Positions 36,317 through 48,400 of a DNA stretch of 64,000 bases are shown here, piece by piece. The stretch is from Ischnura elegans. Its lineage: Eukaryota; Arthropoda; Insecta; Odonata; Coenagrionidae. Every line of letters begins with the position of its first letter. Position 1 is the first letter of the stretch. The notes below the pieces were generated by a model. That model was given only the letters and a program-made list of their open reading frames with translations. It was not told where the DNA came from and made no database searches. The DNA lies in NCBI RefSeq assembly GCF_921293095.1, contig NC_060247.1:54595111-54659110 (forward strand), given 5' to 3'. Both the position numbers and the translations under genes were made by a program.

Positions 36317-36476
36317 CAGTGTCGAATCCAGAGAGGGGCTAGGGAAGGTTATGCCCCCCTCCTTGGGTATCCAACTTACACAAGATAGAATGGTCATTTT
36401 GCTCGAACCCCCACTAATACTGGTGGGTTATCCCCCAGGCAGCCCACCTCTTGTCCCTTCCTTGAATCTGCAGCTG
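36317..36476. mobile_element. Short hAT-like MITE
   Basis: Left end CAGTGTCGAATCCAGAG, right end (reverse complement) CAGCTGCAGATTCAAGG. Flanks TATACTAT and CATACTAT match at 7 of 8. 160 bp with C-rich subterminal segments. Confidence 0.8.
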
Positions 36477-36806
36477 CATACTATAGTAATATAAACTTTA
36501 TGCTGGTATATATGCATGCCCTTGAATTTTTCAGCAGTCTTCATTTTTTTATTTTTTTTATTTTTTTTGAGGTACCCGATAAAGTTAGACGTGTTTTATG
36601 GGCTCGGGGATTTTCGGCTTACTCTTAATTGCTAGTTCGTAAATCTTTGGCCAAAAATAATACTGTAACCTTGCCCCTACACCCATAATCACCAGACATA
36701 GCTCCCTCTGATATTTTCCTATTTTAAAAAATAAAGGGAACCTTACAAGACCGTCATTTTACCAGCATAAACGACATTTTTAAAAATTGCTGACAGATCT
36801 AAAGGC

Positions 36807-37110
36807 CAGTGGCGCAGCGAGGGGAGGGGGTTTTGGAGGATAAACACCCCTCCAGAGCTCAGAGTAATTTTTAAGTTTAATACATTTTACTTAATTGGAT
36901 TGATATTACTAAAATTATAGTGTAAGGATTAATAAAATATACCTCAGAAAGCAGTAAAACTCACCATTTTGAATCATGTATCTTAAAATTCCGCAATTTA
37001 TTAATCTCGCACATACCGCTTATCCTGATGGATATTCCATTCCCCCACACATCCCGGTATTAGTTGCACCTAAACCCCCCTCCGCCTTAACTCCTAGGCT
37101 ATTCCAAAAA
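36807..37110. mobile_element. hAT-like MITE, CAGTGGCGCAGCGAGG family
   Basis: Left end CAGTGGCGCAGCGAGG, then a GGTTTTGGAGGATAA segment and AGAGCTCAGAG. It is the same family as 42936-43226, which it matches over most of its length (shared CCCGGTATTAGTTGC-type block near the right end). The right boundary is degraded and approximate. Confidence 0.78.
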
Positions 37111-37332
37111 TTTGAGTTTGAGAAATGTTTTCATAATTGGAAGAAGCGCTGGCACAAGTGCACAATATCTAATGGGTAGGTATGATTTTGAAGGCAACAA
37201 CATAAATGTTGGTAAATAAACATTTTTTCAAAAAACTAAGATTCTTTTTATTTTCTTAACACAACTCGTTTATTCCCATTTGACTCACCCCTCCTGCATA
37301 TTACCTTACTTCCCACCCATTGCCACCCATCA

Positions 37333-37572
37333 CAGTGGCGGATACAGATGGGGGGCGTAGGGGGCGCGCCCGTATTGCCAAGCATTGCAGAACCACAATT
37401 ATCACTTTTTTATATCATAAGATGGCATTGTCTTGTATATGTATGCATTAAATTTAATTGAAATTATTTTAAACTCTGCATGTTACTTGATTATTTTTTA
37501 TTGGGATAAAAGTAAAGGTAACTCAAGATATCTTTTGCGCCCCCCCTCGAGTGTTTTCTGTATCCGCTACTG
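37333..37572. mobile_element. hAT-like MITE with perfect 8-bp duplication
   Basis: Ends CAGTGGCGGATACAGATGG and (reverse complement) CAGTAGCGGATACAGAAAA. Flanked by identical ACCCATCA (37325-37332 and 37573-37580). 240 bp with an AT-rich centre. Confidence 0.95.
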
Positions 37573-38137
37573 ACCCATCATGAATGATTATGAACACATA
37601 AATGAGAAAAATAGAAGTGGCAACTAAATCATTAAAATCGATTGGAAAATTCTATTTTGCTATAAGCATTATTAAACAGGTTAAATTTCATAAATATCCA
37701 TTGATAATCTTTTTCAATCCCAGACATCTAAAATGAGACATTTCATGCTTCCATAGCTTCCTTATTTCTGGAGATATGACGACTAATGCAATGACGCTTT
37801 CGTAAAATTGCAGTTTTACAATATTTTACAATTTTATTGTTTCATTTATTGTATATATTTCACTTTGGTACTCTGTAATCTTTGAAAAAATGGAATAGAT
37901 ATTATTATTTATTTTTACTTGAATATCTTGTGAACCATTGCAAGCATTACAAAAATAATGAAGTTTTTGTTCTCTAATCAAATGGGGATTTACCAAATGT
38001 GGATGAGAAATCGGAAACCCAAGAAGCTACCATCTGGTGGAATTCGGTTAGATTGACCTGTTTATACATTTGGCATTCGCAGTACAATTGGAGCATAGAA
38101 CTATAAAACGCATACAGTTTGTATTGTGCACAATATG

Positions 38138-38335
38138 CATTGGCGGAATGGGGACACGTGCCCCCCCCCCCCCCCAGACCCTTAAAAAATATGCAAGATT
38201 TTTAATACGGTCCCGTAATCATTGCGTTCGTTTTTTATTTTCGGGGTATCCTTGTGCCCCTCCCAGAACAAAATCCTGGATAGGGCCTTGCTTGTGCCCC
38301 CCTCCCCCCAGAAAGAAATCCTGGATCCGACCCTG
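38138..38335. mobile_element. hAT-like MITE with perfect 8-bp duplication and internal repeat
   Basis: Right end (reverse complement) CAGGGTCGGATCCAGGATTT, left end CATTGGCGGAATGGGG. Flanked by identical ACAATATG at 38130-38137 and 38336-38343. The right terminus is imperfectly duplicated internally (CCTGGATAGGGCC near 38274-38286), and a C run lies near the left end. Confidence 0.92.
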
Positions 38336-39099
38336 ACAATATGAATGAAATTTGCACACATTTCATACAATCTATCCATTTGCACACAATGTGCACCTCT
38401 AATATATCAAATTTGGAGGGGATTCAATCTCAAATTTGTGGGATGGGGCATGACCTGAGTCCGTGGAGTATGGAGTATTCCCCTGGAAAGAGTAGCATTC
38501 TTCAGTGTAAATTTTTCTTTTACAAATAATTTCTTATGCTTTTTGGAGCAGAAAATTTCATTTTTATTCTTGACAACAGATGAAATTGAGTAATTCTAGA
38601 TATATATGGAGTTAAAAATCTAGAAGGAGTATATCAAGCCAACTTGAAGTTTAAAATTAAATTAAAATTAGAAAATATTTTTGTTTCATACAACAGAAAA
38701 TGAGAAAATAATTCCTTTTAAAAGGTCTACAATGATGATGAGCACATACATAAAAGTTCAAAACTATCCGTTAAATTAGGGATAAACAAAAAATTTCGTT
38801 TTGAGCGCTAATATCCCCATTGGGAATTTTTCCAACTGGTTTTGGTAGGCTATATGATTTTTGAAACATCCTAACAGGTTCAGTAGGCAACCGAACGTCA
38901 TCTGATGGTATCATGTGCAATGTACTGTGAGTTGTGCATGTACCATGAGCATGATAGTGATGATGATACCATCATACAAAAATGTTTATTTATGCTGATA
39001 AAGCAATTCCCCTATAAGCCCATCTTAACTCAAAACCAATCAGGAGTTGTTCAAGACGTACAAATAAATGGTGTTAAAAATTAAGCAATCAAATTATAT

Positions 39100-39183
39100 T
39101 TTATTTAACCTAGTTTAATTTAAAAATTTGAAAAAATTTGGGGGATTTTCATGATCCCAGTGATCCCCCTAAATATGCCACTG
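39100..39183. mobile_element. Partial hAT-like MITE terminus
   Basis: The reverse complement of the end reads CAGTGGCATATTTAGGGGGA, matching the style of the neighbouring MITEs. I could not find the opposite terminus, so only this end is reported. Confidence 0.5.
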
Positions 39184-39701
39184 CTCAAATACATAGTATA
39201 ATAGCTCCATCTGATTCAGTCAGTATCTTGAGTCTCTCAAAAGACTAATTTATCTCTCATAAGTCACTATTTCTCTCAACCTCTCAATTGACTTTCATAG
39301 GAGTCTCATGAGTCCAAAATAGATCTCTCTCAGGTCCTCTAATGCTTTGCACATTTCCCTATTGCTACAGGACATAAATTGTTTCCTTTGTATAACAACC
39401 TCCACTGATTCTTCCCACGGGCAGCCCTCCAATAGGGCGGAGGTACAGGGGCCGATTAAAAAAATGTTTTAGTATTCAATTAGATAAACATGACTTGAAC
39501 TCAATGGGCAATCAATGGGAAATCTTTTATGAATAGTATTTGAACATGTTATGAACTTAAACAGGGCATCATGATGTTCTTTTTGTGCTCACTATAATGA
39601 ATAGCAAAATAACACGAAGCACAAAATAACATAAAATGCACATGGAATGAACATAAAATATTTTCATACTTCTGCATGTTAAAGGAAAGCTTTATGAACT
39701 A

Positions 39702-40630
39702 CGAGGGACACCCAGAAAATAAGTTCCCTTTAGGTTTGTACATTTATGTGACAAATGTTTTACTAAATAAGTAGTAGAGTAAAAAATACCGTACCAACAA
39801 TTTGTAGAAATGGAGCCCTCAACGTCGCATTTCTCCACCTATGTGCCCCTTCTGTCTCCAGTTGCGGAGCATGGAGTGATCCAATTTCTTCATGCCCATA
39901 GTTTCTAATCCGTTGAAATTCATCAACAGCTTGTTTCCCAGCTCCGAGATGTCAATGGTGAGGAATAGGGTTCATGAACTTAGGGTGCTACACCATCCAC
40001 AGAAAATGTGTTGTTTTTTTATTTTAAATCAAGTTTCCATTGAAACAAAGTGAAACTTACAGAAAATATTCTTGGATATGTGTTCTATTTTTCCAGATAC
40101 TCTTCAGCAACCTCAATACAATCTCTAGACAATGCAAAAAAATCACAATGTCACGTCCACAAAGAAGATCATTGCCTCTTGTTTTCTGGGGCCAAAACGG
40201 AAATATCCTAACTGATTTATTGCTACAATGAGGAACAATTAACACCTACCGATATTCTGCATCCCTGAAGAAGCTTTGTCAGGCCATCCAGACATGGGAG
40301 AAGGAATGTTGACTTCTGATGTTTGCCTTCTTCATGACAATGGAAGGCCTTACCACCACTGCGGAAATTTTGGATTGGTTTGGATGGGATATTCTGACAT
40401 ATCCAGCTTACAGTCCCAACTTGGCTCCAACAGACAATCTTCAAATACCAAAATGAATGATTTATTACCCGAACAACATTTCAAAGGTGACGAGGAAGCG
40501 AAAGAAGCAGCAACTAACTCAGCCAAGGAGGAGGCGGGAAGCTTCTACGAGGAGGGAATTTCAGCAGTTCCTCCTCAGTATGAGGATTGTATTGATGACC
40601 AATATTGAGCAGGAAAAGTGCATTTTATGA
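39702..40630 (+). mobile_element. Mariner transposase fossil
   Basis: Begins after a TA with CGAGGGACACCCAGAAAATA, a mariner-type terminus. Further on, translation gives LLHDNGRPYHH (the catalytic HDNARPH block), TYPAYSPNLAPTDNL in a neighbouring frame, then DEEAKEAATN and AGSFYEEGI. Frameshifts and stops are frequent. No matching right terminus is visible, so the 3' end is lost or the boundary is approximate. Confidence 0.82.
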
Positions 40631-42927
40631 CTTTAAGTTGAAAGTGAACAATGAAAATCAAAAGAACATACAATTAACTTTGGATGAACATTTAAAATAT
40701 CATTTATCTGAACAAAGAAGGAACATGAAATGATCTAAAAACGAGAAATCTCTACACTAACCCATCATTCCTCACCACAGAAGGACCTACCTGTCTAACA
40801 TAAGCAGTAGTTTGACACCCCCTCCCACTTGTCAGCAAAATTAGGTAAACTCTAAACTGATGCTAACATAGAACCTGAACAGCACCTTATCCTAATATGC
40901 ATCATGTGAATGCATCATGTGAATTTCACGTAGGCCTACCTGACTTGAATTAAGTAAGAAAGGCAATAAATACCTAAATTTCAAATCAAGTCATTAGCTT
41001 CGAGCCAAAACAGAGGGGGCTTGTACCTTCGCTGTTTAAAGTATTGCCAATCAGTAAGAATCAATGTCTGCAATATCCCCTCCCGGCATACTTTGCCGAT
41101 CAATGGCTAGGAGGGTGGCGAGAGTCTCGCTGCAAGACACTGCATCCTCAATGCTTTTCCTCTCTGCCCAATGCAAACTCTCCATCCTTCATTCTGACAT
41201 ATCAAATTCGTCCTTCCCCTGCAGGCGCATTACTGCCTAGTGCAACAATGTGCTCCGTAATCAGACACTTAGCAGCCTTTTATTTGCACTCATAAACAAT
41301 GATCACCCTAAGCAATTTCTCATTCAATTTCACTCCTGTTCACACCACAGGATTGAAATATATTTTACACAATGACTTTGCCAACACAACAATATTCCTA
41401 ATTTTGTCTGGTTTGCTCTAATGAGCACCTCAAAAAGGAAAATTGCTCGATGTGTTCCTGTCAATACCTATTTATCATAATTACTATACCCCATAATTTA
41501 TAAATATTCCCAACGCTTAAAAAATACTGCATTACTTGGTAACTCTTAGATTTGTGTGCAAAAATACTACAGAAAAAAATCAACCCATGAAACAAAAAAA
41601 TCTGCTACCAAATTGAATTCAAGGCTTCTCTCCATTCTAGGGTCCTCATTACCACTGTTTAATCATGGCTGGGTAAAAGGAATTGCACTCACACATGAAA
41701 ACATGTGTTGCTTGTACCTAGATGGTGGTTCATCCTTAATGAATCAACCTCTGGTTATCTAGAGGCTTGTTATTCATTATAATGCCGATATTTGCCATTA
41801 AATTTCTTAGATAAATACCCATTTACTGACTTATAAATGCATGTTATTGGAAGTAATAATGGATGAAACAAAGTAATATTCAAAACATAAAGTTAATATA
41901 TTATTACACTGCAATATGGAAAATGAAAGAATCAACTTTTTAAGGTTTACTAATATACATATTAGAAAAAGCATGACCCAGATTTCATAACATGGGTACA
42001 TCATCATGTTATGAAACCCAGGTCGTGCTTTTTCAAATATATTGGCGAAAATTACAAAGTTTATTATTTCATTTCCACAATCGGAAGGTTTCACCAAGTT
42101 AAGCCTGAACTCATCAGTTCCATTGCATGGTTACCATGCTACCACCACAGGATAGCTTTCCCTAACAAAATCTGAACTGATTATAACCAGGTTCGTCCTA
42201 TCCTCCTTCCATCAATCATGCCCACTGCCACAGTCAAGCTGTACCACTGTAGCAAAAACAACCTCAATTCATCAAAGAAAAAAAATATGAAACCACTTTC
42301 TTCATCACTTAGCGTACAGAGATGAAGCCAGGTATCCAACAAAGCATACGTCAAAAGTTGGAACGGAAATGCATATTAATGCTTTCCTGCAGCATCTACG
42401 GGAGGAAATTTTTTCCGTGTTACAAGTACCATAAAAGAATTTCAAACCTCTCTCTGCATGGATCTCCTTTGGGGAGGAGTTGCCCATGCATTCTCGTCTC
42501 TCTGATTTGGGACCCAACTCAATGGGGTGCCTGGCGATTACCCTGGCCACTGGACAATATCCTCTAACCCTATCTTAGCACAAAACCAGCAGTCAACTTA
42601 TTGCATTATCAGTGTTTTTTAAAACCTAATATTGCTTTTGATTTTCAATAATTCACTCTTCTGTAAGAATAACTGACATTTTTTTAAGCATTGTAAAATT
42701 TTAAACGGTATCATTGCACTGATAATAAAAAAGTTAGTAAACACAAGGTACTAAGACTCCAACTCCAGAAGTACATTAATAGTAACATTAAAATTTCACT
42801 TCAAAATTGCTTGCACACAAAAAAAAAAACAAAGACCATCTCAAAGTATAAAAAAATGGAGAATGCAGCAAAATGTTTCTATGCCAAAACCATTGACAAT
42901 AGAGCCACTTCACACCAGATTTCTGCA
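40631..42927. other. Intergenic DNA with one hairpin
   Basis: Other than the hairpin at 41959-42040, no gene or transposon end is recognised. Short ORFs on both strands at 42.3-42.55 kb overlap each other and have no domain. Confidence 0.5.
41959..42040. repeat. Hairpin with 36-base arms
   Basis: Arms ATATTAGAAAAAGCATGACC... and the mirrored ...GGTCGTGCTTTTTCAAATAT share about 32 of 36 positions around a 10-base loop. As RNA this would make a miRNA-precursor-sized hairpin, but a MITE is the simpler reading. Confidence 0.75.
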
Positions 42928-42935
42928 GTGAGGAG

Positions 42936-43226
42936 CAGTGGCACAGCGAGATGGGGGTTTTGGGGGATAACCCCCCCCCCTGAGCTCAGAGAAATTTTTC
43001 AGTTAAATCTATTTTACTTAGCTGCATAAATATTACTTATAGAATATTCTAAGGATTTATAAAATGTCCCACAGAAAGCTGCAAAACTCACTATTTATCC
43101 TAAAACTTTTTCTGGGGAGGGCCCCCGCACCATCAATTACCCTGGCAGGTATGCCACACCCCCAGACACCCCAGTATTAGTTGCTCCTAAAACCCCTCCC
43201 AGCCTTAATTCCTAGCTGCACCCCTG
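42936..43226. mobile_element. hAT-like MITE with perfect 8-bp duplication
   Basis: Ends CAGTGGCACAGCGAGA and (reverse complement) CAGGGGTGCAGCTAGG. Flanked by identical GTGAGGAG at 42928-42935 and 43227-43234. 291 bp, non-coding. Confidence 0.93.
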
Positions 43227-43234
43227 GTGAGGAG

Positions 43235-44739
43235 GATCATAAATGAGTAGGAGGGTCAGGACCAATTAATGAGGAGTGACCCCTAAGGTCTCGCTAAGCT
43301 GGGTCTCAGGCAGAGCCTGAATGGTTCTGACCATTGCTACCTCAGCGGTCACTTCCCTTCTCCCACGTCAGCTCTAGTCAACGTCCGTTAGCTTGCGTTG
43401 AAAAATCCATGCCAGATAGAGCTGACTTTTAAGTCTTTCGTGCATGAAAATGCTCGATGGGTACTGTTGAAATTTGGTTAAATAGGGTTCAACTCTTGGG
43501 CAGTGAAAATACACTTTTTGCTGGATATTTAAGTATATTTTCTTCAAACATGATAAAACTAAAAACAAAAAACATGCAGAAACTAGCATTTAGATAGACA
43601 ATAATGATATCATTAACAATAGCACCAAACTAAATGTTATTTTTACACATATACAGGAGCCTGATAGGCCCAATAAAATACATTAGTTTTTACAATAAAT
43701 TCTTTTGATATTCTTCATGCAAATAATCCATAGTTAGGTTCAAAAATAATTTTGAAGGGCTTCTTTTACAAATTTTTCTCCTTATCAATGCTACATCCGT
43801 ATTACCAAAAGTCTTTAATTTCAGTCAAACTAAAGCTATTAGAAGATATTAAAAGTAGAATGATTTCATTCACACTCAGAAAATTTTGGCTTGATTAAAA
43901 AATGCCATTGGTTCTGTGAGAATCCCTGAATTCAGACCTCCTCCCACACAAAAAACATTATAGGCTAATGTTTCCAACTCATAGTAACACAGAATGATAA
44001 GCTGAAAATATTAAGGTATGATTAAAATATATATTTTTGACACTATCCTGAAATTTCAGTTTGTATATATATATATATATTTTTTTTATACAGTCAACGC
44101 TGCTTCCATGTGCAAATTTCTGCATCTACATATACAGGGAAGCCAAACCTGGACTCTTGGCTTAAATGTTCAAGGCACCATAAAAAAACATGAACTCAAA
44201 TTTCCATACAAATTCATACCATATCACAGCTCAATCATTGACTTCCCGTACTTGATGTAAAGAATACATCACATCAGTTCCCATACAATCTCCATGAGCT
44301 TCACAAACAATGTTTTACATATAGCACCAGTAATATTTTCCTCACCAAGAGGTTAATCAATATATTTGACCCTAATGAATTCATTATGTTTGTCATATCG
44401 AATACCAACAGAAGTCAAAAGCCCATTTGTGACAAAAGTTATCCAAGATATTCAATGACTTTTTACAAAAGGACATGTAATTACAAATAGTTCTAACGAA
44501 TAAAATCTTTTCTGTTTCACAACGTACAAAAACATCACAATTGATACTTCTCCTTGCAGTTAACCATCTGACAAGTAACAAATTATGGCTTACGCTTTCA
44601 CACAGTAATTGTAAATATGATTTTTCAGGCATAAAGGTTTACAAAAGGAAATTTTGAGCTACTGTTTCCACTGAAAGGATAAAAACTTCTTTCCAATTTA
44701 TAAATAATGAGAGTGTAATTGGCACAACCAAGCAAACAG
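43235..44739. other. Intergenic DNA beyond the gene's probable 3' end
   Basis: AT-rich with a (TA)n run. It could contain longer 3'UTR forms of the minus-strand gene but shows no independent feature. Confidence 0.45.
44066..44093. repeat. (TA)n microsatellite with T run
   Basis: About nine TA units followed by a run of eight T. Simple repeat with no associated feature. Confidence 0.85.
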
Positions 44740-45354
44740 ATTAAAATTGACCATCATACTTTTATTTACTAACTGAGAAGATTTGTGAGTGAATAATCAA
44801 AACAGAATCGAAAGAAAATGTCTTACTTTCTCTTAACAATATTCTGTGGAACACAATTATAACCACCAGCACACAACCATTAATAAAATGCATTTTTGTA
44901 CTTGATAATGTATGTCAAATTAATTTACAAATAAAAGATTTTGTGCAATAACAGGTAACAAATGCAGGGAGAAGAGATCTAAAATCCATGCACTAACGAA
45001 GTAAAAGAAACATCAGCTTATTACAACATGGTAGATGTTCCTCGTCAAAGGAAATAGAAAATTTTTCAAAGTCAATTCAACTAAGAATAAAAAAATAAAC
45101 ATTTAACAATCACTATAGTGATAAAATTTAAATACTTAAACCAAATTGAGATAAATTAATCCAATGTCAATAACTGGATTGACTTTTTAAGTAATAAAAC
45201 ATAAATAAATCATTAATTTAAGAATTTCCAAGAGACAAATGATAAAGCTTTGGATTCATCACTCAGACATTTGTATCAACCACAAAAAACAGTAACCGTT
45301 CAGTTTTAAAAGATGAGAAAATAATTTCTGGTGATTGCCAAGAAATACTTGGCA
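44740..45354 (-). other. Probable 3'UTR and polyadenylation signal of the five-exon gene
   Basis: The first canonical AATAAA on the minus strand after the stop codon lies at 44766-44761, about 590 bases downstream. Cleavage would fall near 44740-44750. No other gene feature is visible in the interval. The 3' end itself is inference. Confidence 0.4.
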
Positions 45355-45446
45355 TTATTTTGTCAGTCTCATCTTGGCAGCAGCAACTTCTGCTAAAGTA
45401 GCTAGGCCAATGTTATTCAAAACTTCTTGAGCAACAACAGCTGTAT
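45355..45446 (-). CDS. Coding exon 5 (terminal)
   Basis: Acceptor TTACCCTTTCAG, then DTAVVAQEVLNNIGLATLAE and the C-terminal VAAAKMRLTK, then TAA. It enters in phase 1, matching exons 3 and 4. The Ala/Leu/Val-rich sequence looks like an alpha helix. Confidence 0.75.
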
Positions 45447-48400
45447 CTGAAAGGGTAATTGATAAATTTACAGTAAAATAATGTATCATTCACACAAATA
45501 TTTCAAACACATAACCGATAAGAGCAAACTTAGAAAATCCAAAGATAGCTGAAAAAAACAAGACTTTAGATACACAAGGATTTAATGGAGGATTCTGCAA
45601 TACCTATGGAGACTGATGGGGTTGTAGTAAATTTTTTCAAATAAATATAAAGCTTCAACTCCTTAGTCCCAAATTTACAGATAAAAATTTTTTTCAACAA
45701 CAGGTCAACAATACTTTGAAAAAGCAATCTACAATCCATGCACTTACACTGTTCTGCGAAAAAAAAAGTTAAAAAATGCCCAGCTACAATTTAGGGTGTT
45801 CCTGGCTAATTTTGAGTTGCTGAATGCGAAAATGACCTCAGTTTTTTTCTATCACCCTCCATTTTTACGAGCAACCCCTAAATTAGGGAAAACAACTCCG
45901 CGTCTAAACTTATCACTTTTCTAAGGACTTTTACTAATGTTACCTGCTTCTGATTGAAAAAACTGACGTTTTAAGGCTCACGGCTTTATGGGTCACGAGA
46001 GAGACAAACTTGACTGGGGTTGAAAAGATTTAGGGGGTCAAAATTAAAAATAAACTATAAAAAACATTGAAATAACCATTGTTCTTCACTTTTTATTGTA
46101 TATGATATGGTAGCTAATGGAAAAGTTTTTAAGGGATGAATACTCTGTTCACCCCTCCCATTTTTTGAGGATTAATATAACATTATTATTAAGCTCAAGA
46201 AAAAATTACCCATTTGGCAAATATATTGGGCAGTTAATATGAAAACTCAGAATAACATGGAAGCACTTGCTATTTTCCCAGTGTTTGAAGCTGATAATCT
46301 TCCCACATCCACCACTGGGTCAAGAAGACTGCAAGTATCAAATGCATAGGTACTTAAAGGAAACTCAAAAAAAGTTCACCATGTGTTCCTGCAACTTTTA
46401 CTCTGGTTTTTCGCCATGGCTGTGGTTGTTTGCGGAGTGTCTCGCAAGGCACGTGCAGACATTAAAAGATTTTCACTTATTCGTGTCCTCAAGCCATGGA
46501 ACCGCTTTTACTCATGAAAAATGAAACATATTCTAACATGATCCCATCACTCATATCATAATATCACATACAGCAAGCCACATTTCCATTTCCATTCCAG
46601 AAACCATTTCTGAATTATATTACATTTGGTAATTTATTGATTTATTCATGGAATGGCAACATTAATAGTAAATATATATAGTTTTTTGTTAATAAAATAT
46701 GGGCTTGTTTCACAAAATTGATGATGCTCACACACCGAAAATGCCTTTGAAATGCCCACAGATAATAAATCATTCAATCCCGGTCAAGGCAAATGATTGA
46801 TTCTCTGTGGAATTTCAAAGGTGCTGAATTGGGATGGTCTGATCTGATACCTCAGATCTCAATATCCGCAGACAATGCCCTTTAACGGATAAATCGGCTC
46901 CAAATTTGCTGAAGGCATCGGATCTGGATCCAAAATTTGAAAACTTATGCTTCAGCGAATGCAGCGTCCTATAAAATGGAGTGAAAGGAGTTCCAATTCT
47001 ACCTTTGCATGCGCCGTTGCACTGCAATGCTTTTCCTACTCATCAATCGTTTTTTTTAAAGCTTTTGTAGGGATTATGCAACAGGATTTCAGCTGGAAAT
47101 ATTTACAGCGAAATATGACAGGCACATAGTGCGACTCTAACAAAGAGATTGAACAAATATTGGGAGAATCTCAAAGCAATAGGATAACAACCACATCAAA
47201 ATTGACTGCCTCGCAGATCATAAAAATTTTTTTTCTTTCCGAGACCGCACAGTCCATAAATCATTATCTTCGAAGGAAAATATGTATCAAGTAACACGCC
47301 ATCAATGGAAGCTTGTTTCATCCCTACCCCATCTCACCCATTGACCTTTTTCATCTTACCTGCTTCAATTCTCCATTTCTGGAGAACAAATGCTAGGTGA
47401 CTGACGTCTGGACCTGAAAATGTCTCAATAGTTTTCGGCATTTGGATGACGTGCACAAAGTTCAAAAAAGAGCGTCTCATTTCTAACATACTAAGGTTTT
47501 TTAAGCTCAAATTCATTGAAACAATTTTTTGTGTTACACGAAGACTGTACCAATACCAATTCAACATGATCCGAAAAAGAAAATTGGTATCAAACAAGAA
47601 GATACAGCCTGGAAATGCCAACTGTGTAATCACATCGTTTGCCTTGCTTCGCTTTGAAGGCAACTATGTCACAAAATACAGTTGAGGACCTCAAATCCGG
47701 AAAGCTTGGGATCAAAGGATTTCTCAATTTCTGGTTTTTTTAGATTTCTGGTCTTCAGCATACAGAAAAAGTGTTACACTTTTTCTGAGAATTTTAATCC
47801 AATTAAACCATAACTCAGAAATTGCGATCACCAATCAACCATTGATTGGCATAGCAAAACTTGTCTCATCATTCGGACATGAGGATGCTGCCATACGTCA
47901 GTCATAAATTGTAAAATATTCACTGCACACCTCGAAACTAAAGTACGCAACCAATGGATAGCAAATATACAGTCTCAATCCTCTCAGCTGTGTAATAGGA
48001 GCAGAGGTCTAGCTACATGTGAATGTGTGGATGGCCTGTGGAACAACTCCTAGAAGAACATTCGTCGCCTAAAATGGATTCAAGTGCACTACATTTGAAG
48101 GAGCCAAAAAAACTTGCCGAATAAGTTGTCAAATCACAACCGTAGCTTCTGAAGCATATATATATCTATACATGCTTAATACTGGATGAGAATGAGCAAT
48201 AAATACATCATTTTCTTCATGCTCAATAGCATATGCTAGCAGACGTTTCCATATCTACTGATACATTCGATTGTCAGACAGTAAATGTGCAAATACTTCA
48301 ATATTTTGTCAATTAATTAATTTAAAAATGCATTCTGGCTCTTGTGCTAGATATTTGAGATCCCTACGTGTCCCTGCCCAGGTTGTAAGTGTATGTTCAT

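Noticed and set aside
47334..47663. 109-codon minus ORF as a single-exon gene
   Set aside because: Only its 3' part (the 54-bp exon) fits the splice and phase pattern. The upstream part is intronic by the model.
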